This document shows, piece after piece, positions 9,271-18,441 of a DNA stretch of 64,000 nt. Position 1 is the stretch's first letter; every line of letters begins with the position of its first letter. The notes beneath the pieces are model-generated. The model saw nothing but the letters and a program-made list of their open reading frames with translations. It ran no database searches and had not been told where the DNA came from. Position numbers and translations under genes: made by a program. The stretch is taken from positions 1 through 64,000 of the forward strand of contig CACXMH010000018.1 of the NCBI GenBank assembly GCA_902768715.1, in the 5' to 3' direction. This stretch comes from Fibrobacter succinogenes. Its GTDB lineage: Bacteria > Fibrobacterota > Fibrobacteria > Fibrobacterales > Fibrobacteraceae.

Positions 9271-10443
9271 CTAATAAGCCCCTTCGCCCTTGAACACGAC
9301 CTTGAAGGTCTTGAGGATGAGCTTGAAGTCGTCGGCTAGCTTGCCGCCGCGGCGGATGTAGTCGTTGTCCAGGCGCATCTGGCCTTCGAAGCTGATGTTG
9401 CTGCGACCGCTGACCTGCCAGATGCAGGTGAGTCCGGGGGTTACGGAAAGGCGCATGCGGTGCCAGGGTTCGTAGGTTTCCACCTCCTCGGGGAGAGGCG
9501 GACGGGGCCCCACGATGGACATGTCGCCGTTGATGATGTTCACCAGCTGGGGCAGTTCGTCGAGGCTGAACTTGCGGAGAATACGGCCGAAGGGGTAGAT
9601 ACGGGGGTCGTTCTTGATTTTGAAGGTCTTGCCGCCGGTCTCGTTCAGGGCCATGAGTTCTTTTTTGCGTTCTTCGGCATCTACGTACATGCTTCGGAAC
9701 TTGTACATGGTAAACAGCGAGCCGTTCTTGCCCACGCGGGTCTGCTTGAAGATGATGGGCCCCTTGGGGTCGCTGATTTTTACGGCCAGGGCACAGAATA
9801 AAAGCACCGGCGAAAGGATAATCAGGCCCAGCAGGGCACCTGTAAAGTCCACGCACCGCTTGATGATATGCCGAAAACGGATCTTGTGGGGGTGGGGCCA
9901 GATATGGTCCATGTTCAGGCGGTCAACACGGAAGAAACTGCCGTTGGTGCTGTTGAATTCCTTGATGGTGTCCGCCAGTTCAAGATTTTCTTTTTCTTGC
10001 AGTCCTGTGTACAGGTAGGCCTTGAAAATGGGCTTTCTGGGCTTGTGCCGCAGGTTCTGGATAAGGCCCGCGTCGTTTAGCCTGTGGAGAATCTCCTTGC
10101 GGACGTTCTCCAGGGTGGAAAGGTCCGAATTCAGCAGGATGACACCGATACCGTTACCATCGGAAAGGTAGCCGATGACATCGATGAACCGGAGGTGGGA
10201 GAACATAGTAAGGAGGCTGATTCGCCAGGTCTGCTCGATCGTCTGGTTTGGCCATGCCCAACCCAGCAGGTCGAACTGGTGGGCGTAAATCTGGATAAAG
10301 ATGAAGGGCTTGCGGGTGCGGTTTGCCCGCAGGAACTCCTCGTTCAGCCGAGCCCGGAAAAGCCTGGCCGGATAGACGATGTTCTTTAGCCTCTGCTCCG
10401 TGAGTATAGAGTCAATGGCCGGATTTACCGATTCCTGTTCCAT
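9271..10443 (-). CDS. Sugar transferase with N-terminal degenerate GGDEF-like domain
   Basis: The C-terminal half (about residues 200-390) is a bacterial sugar transferase (polyprenyl-phosphate sugar-1-P transferase, WbaP/RfbP catalytic type). It has a membrane helix (DFTGALLGLIILSPVLLF), KFRSMYVDAEE, DELPQLVNIINGDMSIVGPRP and PGLTCIWQVSGR. It would load the first sugar phosphate of an exopolysaccharide or O-antigen onto undecaprenyl phosphate. The first ~190 residues (FRARLNEEFLRANRTRKPFIFIQI in two parts) resemble a degenerate GGDEF fold without an active GGDEF motif; this is inference. No glycosyltransferase cluster surrounds it. Confidence 0.85.
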   Translation of the reverse strand: MEQESVNPAIDSILTEQRLKNIVYPARLFRARLNEEFLRANRTRKPFIFIQIYAHQFDLLGWAWPNQTIEQTWRISLLTMFSHLRFIDVIGYLSDGNGIGVILLNSDLSTLENVRKEILHRLNDAGLIQNLRHKPRKPIFKAYLYTGLQEKENLELADTIKEFNSTNGSFFRVDRLNMDHIWPHPHKIRFRHIIKRCVDFTGALLGLIILSPVLLFCALAVKISDPKGPIIFKQTRVGKNGSLFTMYKFRSMYVDAEERKKELMALNETGGKTFKIKNDPRIYPFGRILRKFSLDELPQLVNIINGDMSIVGPRPPLPEEVETYEPWHRMRLSVTPGLTCIWQVSGRSNISFEGQMRLDNDYIRRGGKLADDFKLILKTFKVVFKGEGAY

Positions 10444-10472
10444 GTCCCTAAATCTAGAAAAAAGAGCCTGAG

Positions 10473-10583
10473 AGGTAATAGGTTTTAGGTTGTAGGTGTT
10501 AGGTTATGGATGCATGAGCATGGGCTTTGGGGCCAAGATGCTTCTTGTAATCAGTAATTCTAGTAACTAGTAACTAGTAACTA
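10473..10583 (-). repeat. CCTA tandem and CTAGTAA tandem in a divergent promoter region
   Basis: Words of the CCTACAACCTAAAACC type, read on the minus strand, run at 10473-10514 toward the sugar transferase start. A separate perfect CTAGTAA-type heptamer tandem is at 10557-10583 on the homoserine dehydrogenase side. Confidence 0.7.
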
Positions 10584-10646
10584 GCCGCAGGGAGTAGCTC
10601 CTTTTTTCTATCTTTCCCGCCGTAAAATTCAAAATGGAGACGCCTT

Positions 10647-11936
10647 ATGTTGCGTATTGGTCTTATTGGAACGGGAACCGTCGGTGGCGGAGTTATCCAG
10701 ATTCTGGAGCAGAAAATTGCCGAGTACAAGGAAAAGCTCGGTGTGGAGCTGGAACTGGCCTGCATTTGCGCCAAGTCCGAAGAAGAAGTGGCCCCCTACA
10801 AGGCAAAGGGCTACAAGGTTTCGACCAACGCCGACGAAATGATTGCCGGCAACGACATCGATGTGCTGGTGGAACTGGCCGGCGGCTACAATATGCCCCG
10901 CAAGTGGATTTTGGCCGCCCTCGAAAGCGGCAAGCATGTGGTGACCGCCAACAAGGCTCTTCTCGCCAAGTATGGTCACGAGATTTTCCCCCTGGCCGCC
11001 AAGAACGGACTGCACGTGCTGTTCGAAGCTGCCGTAGGTGGTGGCATCCCCATTATCCGCAGCCTGCAAGAAGGCCTGCTTGGCTCTACGGTAGAAAGCC
11101 TGAGCTGCATCATCAACGGCACTTGCAACTACATCCTCAGCCGCATGGCCGACGAAGGTCTGGACTTTGACGTGGTGCTGAAGGACGCCCAGAAGCTGGG
11201 CTTTGCCGAAGCGGACCCCACCTTCGATATCGAAGGTATCGACTCCGCCCACAAGACGGCACTCCTTGCCAGCCTTTGCAGCGGCAAGCGTGTGGATTTT
11301 GAAAAGATCCATGTGACGGGTATTTCCAAGATTACCGCCCAGGATATCGCCTTTGCCAAGGAAATCGGCTGCTGCGTAAAGCTTCTCGGTATCTATCATC
11401 GCGATGGTGACCGCGTGGATGCCCGTGTCCATCCTTGCTTTGTCTCTAACGAAAACCTGCTCTCCAACGTGAACGGCGTGATTAACGCGGTTTACCTCAA
11501 GTGCGATAACCTAGGCGAAACGGTGCAGACCGGTGCCGGTGCTGGCCGCCTCCCGACGGCCTCTGCCGTGGTGGCCGATTTGGTGTCTTTGGCCCGCTCT
11601 GTAGATATGGGTAGCCGCAAGGCGCTCCCCATGGGCTGGTTCAATGTGGAAAATTCCGCCACGTTGGTGCCGATTTCGGAAACGTCCTCCCGCTACTACC
11701 TGCGCTTTACCTCCCGTGATGCCTGCGGTGTGCTTGCAAAGATTACCAGCATCCTTGCCGATAATAACATCTCCATCGAGACCATCATCCAGAAGAATGT
11801 GAAGGACCCTGGCAAGGTTTCCATTGTGGTCATTACCGAAAAGACCCAGGACAGCAAGGCCTCGAAGGCGGTGGACGCTATCGACGCCCTGCCCGAAATC
11901 GTGGAAAAGAGCCAGGTTATCCGTTTCCTGGTCTAA
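10647..11936 (+). CDS. hom: Homoserine dehydrogenase
   Basis: NAD(P)-dependent reduction of aspartate semialdehyde to homoserine, at the branch to threonine and methionine. The 429-residue protein starts with the Rossmann motif GTGTVGGG (residues 7-14). VTANKALLAKYG, the substrate-site region EAAVGGGIPIIRSLQEGLLG and the conserved GAGAGRLPTASAVVADL near 305-320 follow. A C-terminal ACT domain (from about residue 350, YYLRFTSRDACGVLAKITSIL region) suggests feedback control by an amino acid. The start follows GGAGA at suitable spacing. metH at 53 kb belongs to the same methionine pathway but is far away. Confidence 0.96.
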   Translation: MLRIGLIGTGTVGGGVIQILEQKIAEYKEKLGVELELACICAKSEEEVAPYKAKGYKVSTNADEMIAGNDIDVLVELAGGYNMPRKWILAALESGKHVVTANKALLAKYGHEIFPLAAKNGLHVLFEAAVGGGIPIIRSLQEGLLGSTVESLSCIINGTCNYILSRMADEGLDFDVVLKDAQKLGFAEADPTFDIEGIDSAHKTALLASLCSGKRVDFEKIHVTGISKITAQDIAFAKEIGCCVKLLGIYHRDGDRVDARVHPCFVSNENLLSNVNGVINAVYLKCDNLGETVQTGAGAGRLPTASAVVADLVSLARSVDMGSRKALPMGWFNVENSATLVPISETSSRYYLRFTSRDACGVLAKITSILADNNISIETIIQKNVKDPGKVSIVVITEKTQDSKASKAVDAIDALPEIVEKSQVIRFLV

Positions 11937-11976
11937 AACTGGTTTCTGGCCGGGCCGTTTTGTAGATTAGGACTGT

Positions 11977-13428
11977 ATGATTCGTGCAGCCACATTGGAA
12001 AGGGTGCTCCTGCTCCTTTCGGACTTTCTCGCCCTGACAATTTGCTTTGTCTTGGCGTACTGGGTCCAGTTTCACAGTGGCTGGATTGTCGAAAAGTTCG
12101 ACCCTTCCAAGACCCTGGATGCCTACTGGCATATCGGGTGTGTCCTGAATATCTGTTGGCTTTTCTGGTTTACCTTCACAGGGCTGTACCGCACATGGCT
12201 TTTGCAGTCTAGAACCTTGCAGGTCTTGCGGGTTCTGCGGGCCGTTTTTGTGGGTGTTGTCCTGATTATTGTCGGATTGTTTGGCTCTGAGTTTATGGGC
12301 AAGGTTGCCGCCGGTGCTCCCCTGACTGGCAACTACATCTACGGTTCTCGATTTACCTGGATCTTGGTCTATGGAGTCTTTGTATTGGTGCTTGTGGCTG
12401 CTTTCCGTATGGTACTGTACCTTGGACTCAGGTCGTTGCTCCGTCGGGGTTACGGGGCGAACAAGGTGCTGGTCCTTGGCTGTACGGAATCGGGCAAGAA
12501 TATTACAGAAGCTTTGAGGAATGCACCTGAGGTGGGCCAGCAGGTGGTGGGGTTCGTGGATGAACGCTACCAGGTGATGGACCATCATTTTTGCGACGTC
12601 CCGGTTCTTGGCAAGTATTCGGATTTGCCCGCATTGGTCAAGAAGTTTGGAATTTCGGGAATCATTATCGCCCACGACAGTTCTTCACCGCAAGAAATTA
12701 TGCGTGTGCTGGTATGGGTTTGCGAACTTCCCTTGCATATCTACATTGTGCCTGAGCTTTACCCTGCCGTCAATGGCCGGTTCAAGAGCAACCTGGTTCA
12801 CGGGTTTGAACTGCAGGAACTTTTCCCCCTTGCTATGCCTCCTTGGCAGGTACAGATAAAGCGCTTTTTGGACATTTTCATAGGTGGAATTATTGGGCTT
12901 TGTTCTCTTCCTGTTTGTTTATTGGCGGCTCTCGCCATTAAGCTGGACGACCACGGCCCCATTTTTTATTCCCAGGAACGCATTGGCCTGTACGGAAAGC
13001 CCTTTACGGTTTACAAGTTCCGCACCATGCGCACCGATGCCGAAAAGTTCGGAGCTCAGTGGGCCACCAAGAAAGACCCCCGCATTACCCGTGTGGGGCA
13101 TTTCTTGCGCAAGACCCGCATTGATGAACTCCCCCAAATTTTATGCGTGCTGAAGGGCGACATGAGTATGGTGGGCCCCCGCCCAGAACGCGCGGTATTC
13201 ATCGGCAAACTCCGTGAGCAGATTCCCTTTTATATTGGACGCCTCAAGATGAAGCCCGGTCTTACCGGCTGGGCCCAGGTGCGGCACCATTATGACAATA
13301 GCATTGAGGATGTTCAAATCAAGCTGCAGTACGATATGTATTATTACGAGAACATGAGCCTGCTTCTGGATTTCCAGATTCTCGTGCGGACGGTCTATGT
13401 GGTACTGACCGGAAAAGGAGCACAATGA
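11977..13428 (+). CDS. Polyprenyl glycosylphosphotransferase (sugar transferase)
   Basis: A membrane enzyme of 483 residues with the architecture of WcaJ/WbaP proteins. Several N-terminal membrane helices occupy about residues 8-150; a Rossmann-like CoA-binding-type segment follows ([19 protein letters not shown] near 160); then comes another membrane hairpin and the catalytic sugar transferase domain (about 290-480), with [34 protein letters not shown] and [15 protein letters not shown]. It starts exopolysaccharide synthesis by transferring hexose-1-phosphate to undecaprenyl phosphate. It is a full-length counterpart of the fused transferase at 9271-10443; hom lies between them. The ATG at 11977 follows TTAGGACTG. 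Confidence 0.92.
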   Translation: MIRAATLERVLLLLSDFLALTICFVLAYWVQFHSGWIVEKFDPSKTLDAYWHIGCVLNICWLFWFTFTGLYRTWLLQSRTLQVLRVLRAVFVGVVLIIVGLFGSEFMGKVAAGAPLTGNYIYGSRFTWILVYGVFVLVLVAAFRMVLYLGLRSLLRRGYGANKVLVLGCTESGKNITEALRNAPEVGQQVVGFVDERYQVMDHHFCDVPVLGKYSDLPALVKKFGISGIIIAHDSSSPQEIMRVLVWVCELPLHIYIVPELYPAVNGRFKSNLVHGFELQELFPLAMPPWQVQIKRFLDIFIGGIIGLCSLPVCLLAALAIKLDDHGPIFYSQERIGLYGKPFTVYKFRTMRTDAEKFGAQWATKKDPRITRVGHFLRKTRIDELPQILCVLKGDMSMVGPRPERAVFIGKLREQIPFYIGRLKMKPGLTGWAQVRHHYDNSIEDVQIKLQYDMYYYENMSLLLDFQILVRTVYVVLTGKGAQ

Positions 13429-13429
13429 T

Positions 13430-13500
13430 GATGTGAAGTGACTGATGACGAATGTGTAGTTATTAATCTCACATTCCACATTTCACATTACACATTTTAA
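13430..13500. repeat. ATGTGAA/CACATTC imperfect inverted tandem before nadC
   Basis: ATGTG-type words on the left (13434-13459) face CACATT-type words on the right (13469-13497), so the two halves can pair. The structure ends 18 bp before the nadC start. A larger copy is at 59191-59280. Confidence 0.6.
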
Positions 13501-13517
13501 CGATAGGTAACTAAGTT

Positions 13518-14381
13518 ATGTATGGAGATTGCTCAACCCCGATTTTCCCTGTAGAAGACGCTCTCACCATGATCCGTCTCGCTTTGGCCGAAGACGTGCG
13601 TACCGGTGATGTGACCAGTGAATGGACAATCCCTGCCGACCAAAAACAGCATGCCCGCTTGATAGCCAAGGAAGACGGCGTGCTGGCGGGACTACCTGTG
13701 ATAGAACTGGTTTTCCAGGAATTGAAGGCAAGCGTGAAGGTAACGCTCCACAAGAAAGACGGTGACGTGGTCAAAAAGGGAGACCTGATTGCCGAAATGG
13801 ACGGCACCACCCACGAACTTTTGACCGGTGAACGAACTCTGTTGAACTTTATTCAGCAACTTTCGGGCGTGGCCACGGTGGCCCACACCTTTCAGGAAGC
13901 CCTGAAGGGCGGAAAGACCAAGGTGCTGGATACCCGCAAGACCGTGCCCGGATTCCGCACGTTGCAGAAGTACGCCGTGCGCGTAGGGGGCGGTTCCAAC
14001 CACCGCATGGGACTTTTCGACATGGTGCTGGTGAAGGACAACCACATCGCTGCGGCAGGCGGTGTTTTGCAGGCTCTTGAAGTGGTGAAGAAGAACAACA
14101 AGCAAGGCCTGATGGTCGAGATGGAAGTCGAGAATTTCGACCAGTTGCGGGCCTTGTTGAACAAGGGCGTGGACGTGATCATGCTGGACAACATGAGCAA
14201 CGAGATGATGGCCGAGGCCTTGAAGATTATCAAGGAAAGCGGTGACAAGTGCCTGGTGGAAGGCTCTGGAAACATGACGCTGGAACGGGCGAAGGAAATC
14301 GCCACCCTTGGCCTTGACTATATTTCGGTCGGGGCATTGACTCATAGTGTGAAGGCTCTCGACATCTCCATGCGGATATAG
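13518..14381 (+). CDS. nadC: Nicotinate-nucleotide pyrophosphorylase (carboxylating)
   Basis: Converts quinolinate and PRPP to nicotinate mononucleotide in de novo NAD synthesis. The 287 residues match the family length. Landmarks are EDVRTGDVTSE, the GERTLLNFIQQLSGVAT helix, DTRKTVPGFR, the quinolinate-binding RVGGGSNHRMGLFD and the C-terminal MLDNM and SVGALTHS motifs. Neither nadA nor nadB is adjacent. The leader is filled by an inverted tandem repeat and has only a weak ribosome-binding site. coaX follows after a hairpin repeat, so these two cofactor genes may share a transcript. Confidence 0.96.
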   Translation: MYGDCSTPIFPVEDALTMIRLALAEDVRTGDVTSEWTIPADQKQHARLIAKEDGVLAGLPVIELVFQELKASVKVTLHKKDGDVVKKGDLIAEMDGTTHELLTGERTLLNFIQQLSGVATVAHTFQEALKGGKTKVLDTRKTVPGFRTLQKYAVRVGGGSNHRMGLFDMVLVKDNHIAAAGGVLQALEVVKKNNKQGLMVEMEVENFDQLRALLNKGVDVIMLDNMSNEMMAEALKIIKESGDKCLVEGSGNMTLERAKEIATLGLDYISVGALTHSVKALDISMRI

Positions 14382-14395
14382 TCTCTATGTAGAAA

Positions 14396-14424
14396 AGGAG
14401 ATGCCCGGTCAAGCCGGGCATGAC
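14396..14424 (+). repeat. Palindromic GATGAC-type repeat unit
   Basis: GGAGATGCCCGG-tcaa-gCCGGGCATGACA is a short hairpin of the same class as the palindromes at 5710, 9149 and 23064, here between nadC and coaX without a tandem tail. Confidence 0.55.
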
Positions 14425-14434
14425 AAGTGGTTAA

Positions 14435-15256
14435 ATGAAGAATTTGAAAAAGACGGATACGTTCTCGTTTGTGGTGGATGTGGGCAACTCCCACACAGTT
14501 CTTGGCATATTCAAGGGCGACAAGGTGGTGGACCATTGGAGGCTCACCACCCGTAAGGAAACCACCAGCGACGAGGTGATGAACCGCATTGGCGGCCTTG
14601 TCCGCTTTTCTGAAATCAAACCTTCGACTATTACCCACGTGGGGCTTTCGACGGTGGTGCCTGCACATGAGCGCCCGTGGATCAAGGCTCTGCAGACCCT
14701 TTTGAAACGCCCCGTGCAGGTGGTGAGTTCCGACAACTGCCTGGGTTGCCCTATCGCCTACCCGAACCCGGCTTCGCTAGGTTCCGACCGTCTCTGCAAC
14801 ATCATTGCTCTTCGTGACCGTGGCTACAAGGATGCCATCGTGGTAGATATGGGAACGGCCACTACTTTTGACGTGATGAAGGACGGAGGCTTTGCTGGGG
14901 GTATCATTATTCCCGGTATCAGTGCCAGCTTGGATGTTTTGACCGAGAAGGCGGCAAGGCTTTTACCGGTGAGCATTGAATGGCCGGAACACGTGATTGC
15001 CAACAACACCGACGACGCCATCCGCGCGGGTCTCTTGTACGGGTTCATGGCGGAGCTTGAAACCCTGGTGGCCAAAATCAAGGCCGAGATGGGCAAGAAG
15101 AAGGTCCCCGTGTTTGCCACGGGAGGCTGGGGCCGCATGGTCATGGGACACAGCAAGGTGATTGATACTTACGACCCCTACCTGACCCTGAATGGCGTGC
15201 GCCTGGTGGCCTTGCACGGCAACGGTGCTGCCGATATCGAGGGCGAAGAGGACTGA
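14435..15256 (+). CDS. coaX: Type III pantothenate kinase
   Basis: First step of coenzyme A synthesis, phosphorylating pantothenate. The 273-residue protein has the CoaX ASKHA-fold signatures: the N-terminal phosphate motif FVVDVGNSHTVLGIF, GSDRLCNIIALRD, the VVDMGTATTFDVM motif and GGIIIPGISASLDVLTEKAA. These differ from CoaA and CoaW kinases. The ATG at 14435 has no clear Shine-Dalgarno sequence. The gene converges with the envelope protein gene, with only 4 bp between the stop codons. Confidence 0.95.
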   Translation: MKNLKKTDTFSFVVDVGNSHTVLGIFKGDKVVDHWRLTTRKETTSDEVMNRIGGLVRFSEIKPSTITHVGLSTVVPAHERPWIKALQTLLKRPVQVVSSDNCLGCPIAYPNPASLGSDRLCNIIALRDRGYKDAIVVDMGTATTFDVMKDGGFAGGIIIPGISASLDVLTEKAARLLPVSIEWPEHVIANNTDDAIRAGLLYGFMAELETLVAKIKAEMGKKKVPVFATGGWGRMVMGHSKVIDTYDPYLTLNGVRLVALHGNGAADIEGEED

Positions 15257-15260
15257 TTTC

Positions 15261-16742
15261 CTAGAATCTGAAACCCGCTTGGATTTGCAACGCAAATCCG
15301 TTGCGGAAAACAAGCGAAGAAAAGGAATCCCATTTTTCGGCAAGGGAACTGCTCTTGCCTTTTTCTGTTGTGATGTCTTCGTCGGTATTGGGAATGTCGG
15401 GTGGCTCGGGTTCTTCGGCAGGTCCTTTGTCTGGTCCTTTTTCGGTGTGAAAGTGCAGGGGAATAATCTGTTCCATACCGAAGGAGACAAAGAAGGCTTT
15501 TGACGGGGATTGTAGTTCTGTGCCTAGGCCTGCTAATGCTCCGACGACATAGCCCTCCTGTTGCCAGGTGCTGGTAGAATGCTTGATGTGGAAGAACCCA
15601 GTTTTTTCCTTGCGCATGTTGAGCTTGGCGGTGTAGCTGGCGTAAAAACCGTCAAGGGTTGCCTTGGGTAGCAGGTGCCACCGGCCCACATTCAAGTTCC
15701 ACTGGTAACCCAGCCCAGCATCAAAAACTTTTCCGTCAATGTCGCCATATACGCGGAAAGAACGCTGGAAAACGCTAAATGAAAGAGTCTTTAATGTGGA
15801 ACTTTTCAAGGCTCGATTTGGGGCCAGGGTCTCGTAAAAGCGCCTGCTTTCCCAGGGAATGTTTATTTCCAGGGTCCCGTAAACGGCCCTTGCCGTGAAC
15901 CGGTCGCCGTCTTGGAATTTGTGCTGGACGTTCGCCTGGAAAAGGTTGGCGTCTAGTCCCAGGGGCAGGTAGGCGAATCTCTTTTCGCTTACCTCGTCGC
16001 TATTTTCCCGCATTAGTCCGAACAGCCGGATGTCGGAGTACAGGTAGGCGTAAGAAAGTTGGACTTTGTTGCTGGTTCCGTCATAGAGGTAGCGGAAGTC
16101 CGTCCCCCAAAAATCAGAGGAATCGCTGAAGGCGTAACCCCACTGGTTCTCGATGTCGGGGGTGGTTTCACCGTAGAAAAATTCCCCTTGCAGTCGATGG
16201 CTCAGTAGCCTTGTTCCCGCAGAAAAAATTTTGGCGAGTATGGTAGATTGGTAGGTTGCGTCGATAGTAGGGACGTAATCCTCTTCCCAGTCGGAATGCC
16301 AGCGGATTCCCGAAAGTTCAAGGAGTCCGGCGTTGATGGAAGCCTTGGCGTAGAGCAAGGAGTCGGGAAGGTGGAAACGGGATGAAACCCCTATGGCAGG
16401 GAGTGCGCTAACGTTGGCATCTATGCCAAAGAATTTGAAATCCCTGGAAAGGGATGTGTGTCCTGTAGTGAGAGTTTCTCCTGTCTTCAAATTCCAGGAA
16501 TAGTTTTTACGGTCGCTGTCACGTCGGTAACCCAGATGGTAACGTGTCTTCCCGACGCTTGCCCCCAAAGCCCAATCCCCTGCCTGCAGGCTGTCGCTGG
16601 CGGAGCAGCCCTTGATGGATGCCTTTGTGTTTTTCCAGTCCAACAGAAAAAGCCCGTCACACTGGACGAGCCCGGAATTCAGGGCGAACCCTGTGTTTGC
16701 AACGAGCAGGGCCGCCGAGAAAATTTTTGTTAGGTTACGCAA
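15261..16742 (-). CDS. Predicted outer-membrane beta-barrel protein
   Basis: A 493-residue exported protein. The N-terminus MRNLTKIFSAALLVANTGFA is a signal peptide. The rest shows alternating hydrophobic/aromatic strands and ends in FALQIQAGFRF, a C-terminal Phe motif typical of outer-membrane barrels. An acidic, Pro/Glu/Thr-rich loop (TEKGPDKGPAEEPEPPD) precedes the last strand. The start is a TTG 3 bp after the stop codon of the lipoprotein gene upstream, so the two form an operon and may act together in the envelope. No known family was recognised. Confidence 0.65.
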   Translation of the reverse strand: MRNLTKIFSAALLVANTGFALNSGLVQCDGLFLLDWKNTKASIKGCSASDSLQAGDWALGASVGKTRYHLGYRRDSDRKNYSWNLKTGETLTTGHTSLSRDFKFFGIDANVSALPAIGVSSRFHLPDSLLYAKASINAGLLELSGIRWHSDWEEDYVPTIDATYQSTILAKIFSAGTRLLSHRLQGEFFYGETTPDIENQWGYAFSDSSDFWGTDFRYLYDGTSNKVQLSYAYLYSDIRLFGLMRENSDEVSEKRFAYLPLGLDANLFQANVQHKFQDGDRFTARAVYGTLEINIPWESRRFYETLAPNRALKSSTLKTLSFSVFQRSFRVYGDIDGKVFDAGLGYQWNLNVGRWHLLPKATLDGFYASYTAKLNMRKEKTGFFHIKHSTSTWQQEGYVVGALAGLGTELQSPSKAFFVSFGMEQIIPLHFHTEKGPDKGPAEEPEPPDIPNTDEDITTEKGKSSSLAEKWDSFSSLVFRNGFALQIQAGFRF

Positions 16743-16745
16743 GGA

Positions 16746-18335
16746 TTAGTAGCAATCGTAGTAACACTCGCCGACACCATATTCTACACATTCGTCATAC
16801 GAATAAAAGGTGTTGACATTTTCATCGCGGTAGAAACAATAACTTTCGCTTGCCGCTACGCTCGAGTAGTCATCTCTGTCCCAGAAATCGAACCTGATGC
16901 CCTTCAGTTTGTCAATCAGTTCCCAAACGTCTTTCTGTTCGAAGTCGGGGAAGATTCCGCCAAAGGTGGGGTCCTTGAAGATAATCACGTCTTCGCCGTC
17001 GTCGGGGAAGGAGCGGGTTCCGTCAAGGAAACTTATCAATGTTGCCGTTTCCGTTCCTGCCTTGTTGGTGAACTTGAAAGTGGTCAGGTCACTGCCATCA
17101 AACTTGTAGTACGGAAGGAATGGTTCTGTCCCTTTGACATTCTCGAAGTACTTGCGGGCGTTGACCATGAAGGTCTTTCCCTTGAGTTCTACTTCGTAGG
17201 CTCCACGGGTGGCTTCTAGTCCCTTGCCCAGATTTTCGATGATGTCCTTTACGTCACTGGTGCTGATGTCTGCGTCGGTACCCTTGCCCACCACGTAGAG
17301 GTCGTAGTCCTGGCTTCCTTTTTTCATGCTCTCGCTAAGGCTGTACTGGAATGCGGCGCGAATTTCGGTAAGGGCGCTATCCACCAGGTTCGGGACGTTT
17401 TTCCATTCCTTTTGTTTGTTGCTGTAAATAGAGGTGAATGTTCCGTTTGCACCGATAAGGTTCACGATTTTGACAAGGGCTGCCTTTTGCTTGGCGGTGG
17501 GTTCTTCTTCGCCCACGGTGAGTCCATCCAGGTTGTTGATCCAGCTGTAGCTACCGTTGTCATCGATTTCCAGATTCATGCTGGTAGCGATGGTAATGGC
17601 GGCCTTTGTGGCGAACAGGCCGCCCAGGGCAATGCCGAACTCGCTGTTGTCCATTTCGAGGATTTCTTCACCGTCACTGAGCTGCAGTGCGTAATCGCCT
17701 TGAGCCACAATGTATTGCATGTATGTTATAGCGGAATCCACCGTGGGGGCGACTTCCTTTTCAAGGGCTTCCTGGGCGGTCTTGGTAAAGCTCTTGTTCT
17801 TGGAAAGGGTGGATATCATGTCTGTGAAGTCTTCCAGGCTTTCGATGCCGTAGTCGTTGAACCAGAAATCGTAATCGCTGTACAAGTCATTCAGAGTCTT
17901 GTTGTTGGCCAGGTCCACAATGGAGGCTACTGCGTAACCCAGTTGGGCGTTGCAGTTTTTTGGAGCCTTGTTCAAAACTTTCTTGTAGGCGGACTTGACT
18001 TCGGCACTGAGGGCTTTACCCTTGTCAAAGTCCTTGTCGGCGAACGCCTCGAACAGGTCGATGGCCTTTTCGTTGACCACGTCCAGTGCTTCCAGGACGC
18101 TTTCGCCATCTTTTGTGTCGCAGGCGGAACGCATGAGACCATTTACTTCGGTTCTGTTGTCGTCTTTCCCTGTAGAGGCTGAACTCTTGTCCAGGATGTT
18201 GTCGATGTCATCCAGGGAGGCAGACGCCGAACTTTTCAGGGTTTCTTCGGGTTGTGAAGGTGAATGACTGCTCGAAGAGCAGGCTGAAAGGGTTGCAATT
18301 GCAAGTGAAATTCCGAAAAGCCAGAATATCTTCAT
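16746..18335 (-). CDS. Hypothetical lipoprotein with Ser-rich linker
   Basis: A 529-residue lipoprotein: the signal peptide ends in LSAC (Cys19), followed by a Ser-rich linker to about residue 60 and a mainly helical body. The N-terminal half (ALDVVNEKAIDLFEAFADKDFDKGKAL region) looks like a helical repeat or TPR-like fold, but no motif is certain. The C-terminus is Tyr/Cys-rich (CFYRDE, YDECVEYGVGECYYDCY). It sits directly upstream of the predicted outer-membrane barrel gene, so an envelope partner role is inferred. Function unknown. Confidence 0.7.
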   Translation of the reverse strand: MKIFWLFGISLAIATLSACSSSSHSPSQPEETLKSSASASLDDIDNILDKSSASTGKDDNRTEVNGLMRSACDTKDGESVLEALDVVNEKAIDLFEAFADKDFDKGKALSAEVKSAYKKVLNKAPKNCNAQLGYAVASIVDLANNKTLNDLYSDYDFWFNDYGIESLEDFTDMISTLSKNKSFTKTAQEALEKEVAPTVDSAITYMQYIVAQGDYALQLSDGEEILEMDNSEFGIALGGLFATKAAITIATSMNLEIDDNGSYSWINNLDGLTVGEEEPTAKQKAALVKIVNLIGANGTFTSIYSNKQKEWKNVPNLVDSALTEIRAAFQYSLSESMKKGSQDYDLYVVGKGTDADISTSDVKDIIENLGKGLEATRGAYEVELKGKTFMVNARKYFENVKGTEPFLPYYKFDGSDLTTFKFTNKAGTETATLISFLDGTRSFPDDGEDVIIFKDPTFGGIFPDFEQKDVWELIDKLKGIRFDFWDRDDYSSVAASESYCFYRDENVNTFYSYDECVEYGVGECYYDCY

Positions 18336-18381
18336 AAAAATCTCCGTTTTTTTGTAAAAGAATATAATAAAAATGGAGAAA

Positions 18382-18414
18382 ACAAAAAAGGTCCCGGCGA
18401 TTCATCGGGACCTT
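18382..18414 (-). terminator. Intrinsic terminator of the ECF operon
   Basis: On the minus strand AAGGTCCCG pairs with CGGGACCTT around a short loop, followed by TTTTTTG. It ends the sigma/anti-sigma/Spy-like operon before the lipoprotein gene. Confidence 0.85.
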
Positions 18415-18441
18415 GTTGTATATCAGGGAATTTTGTGCAAT

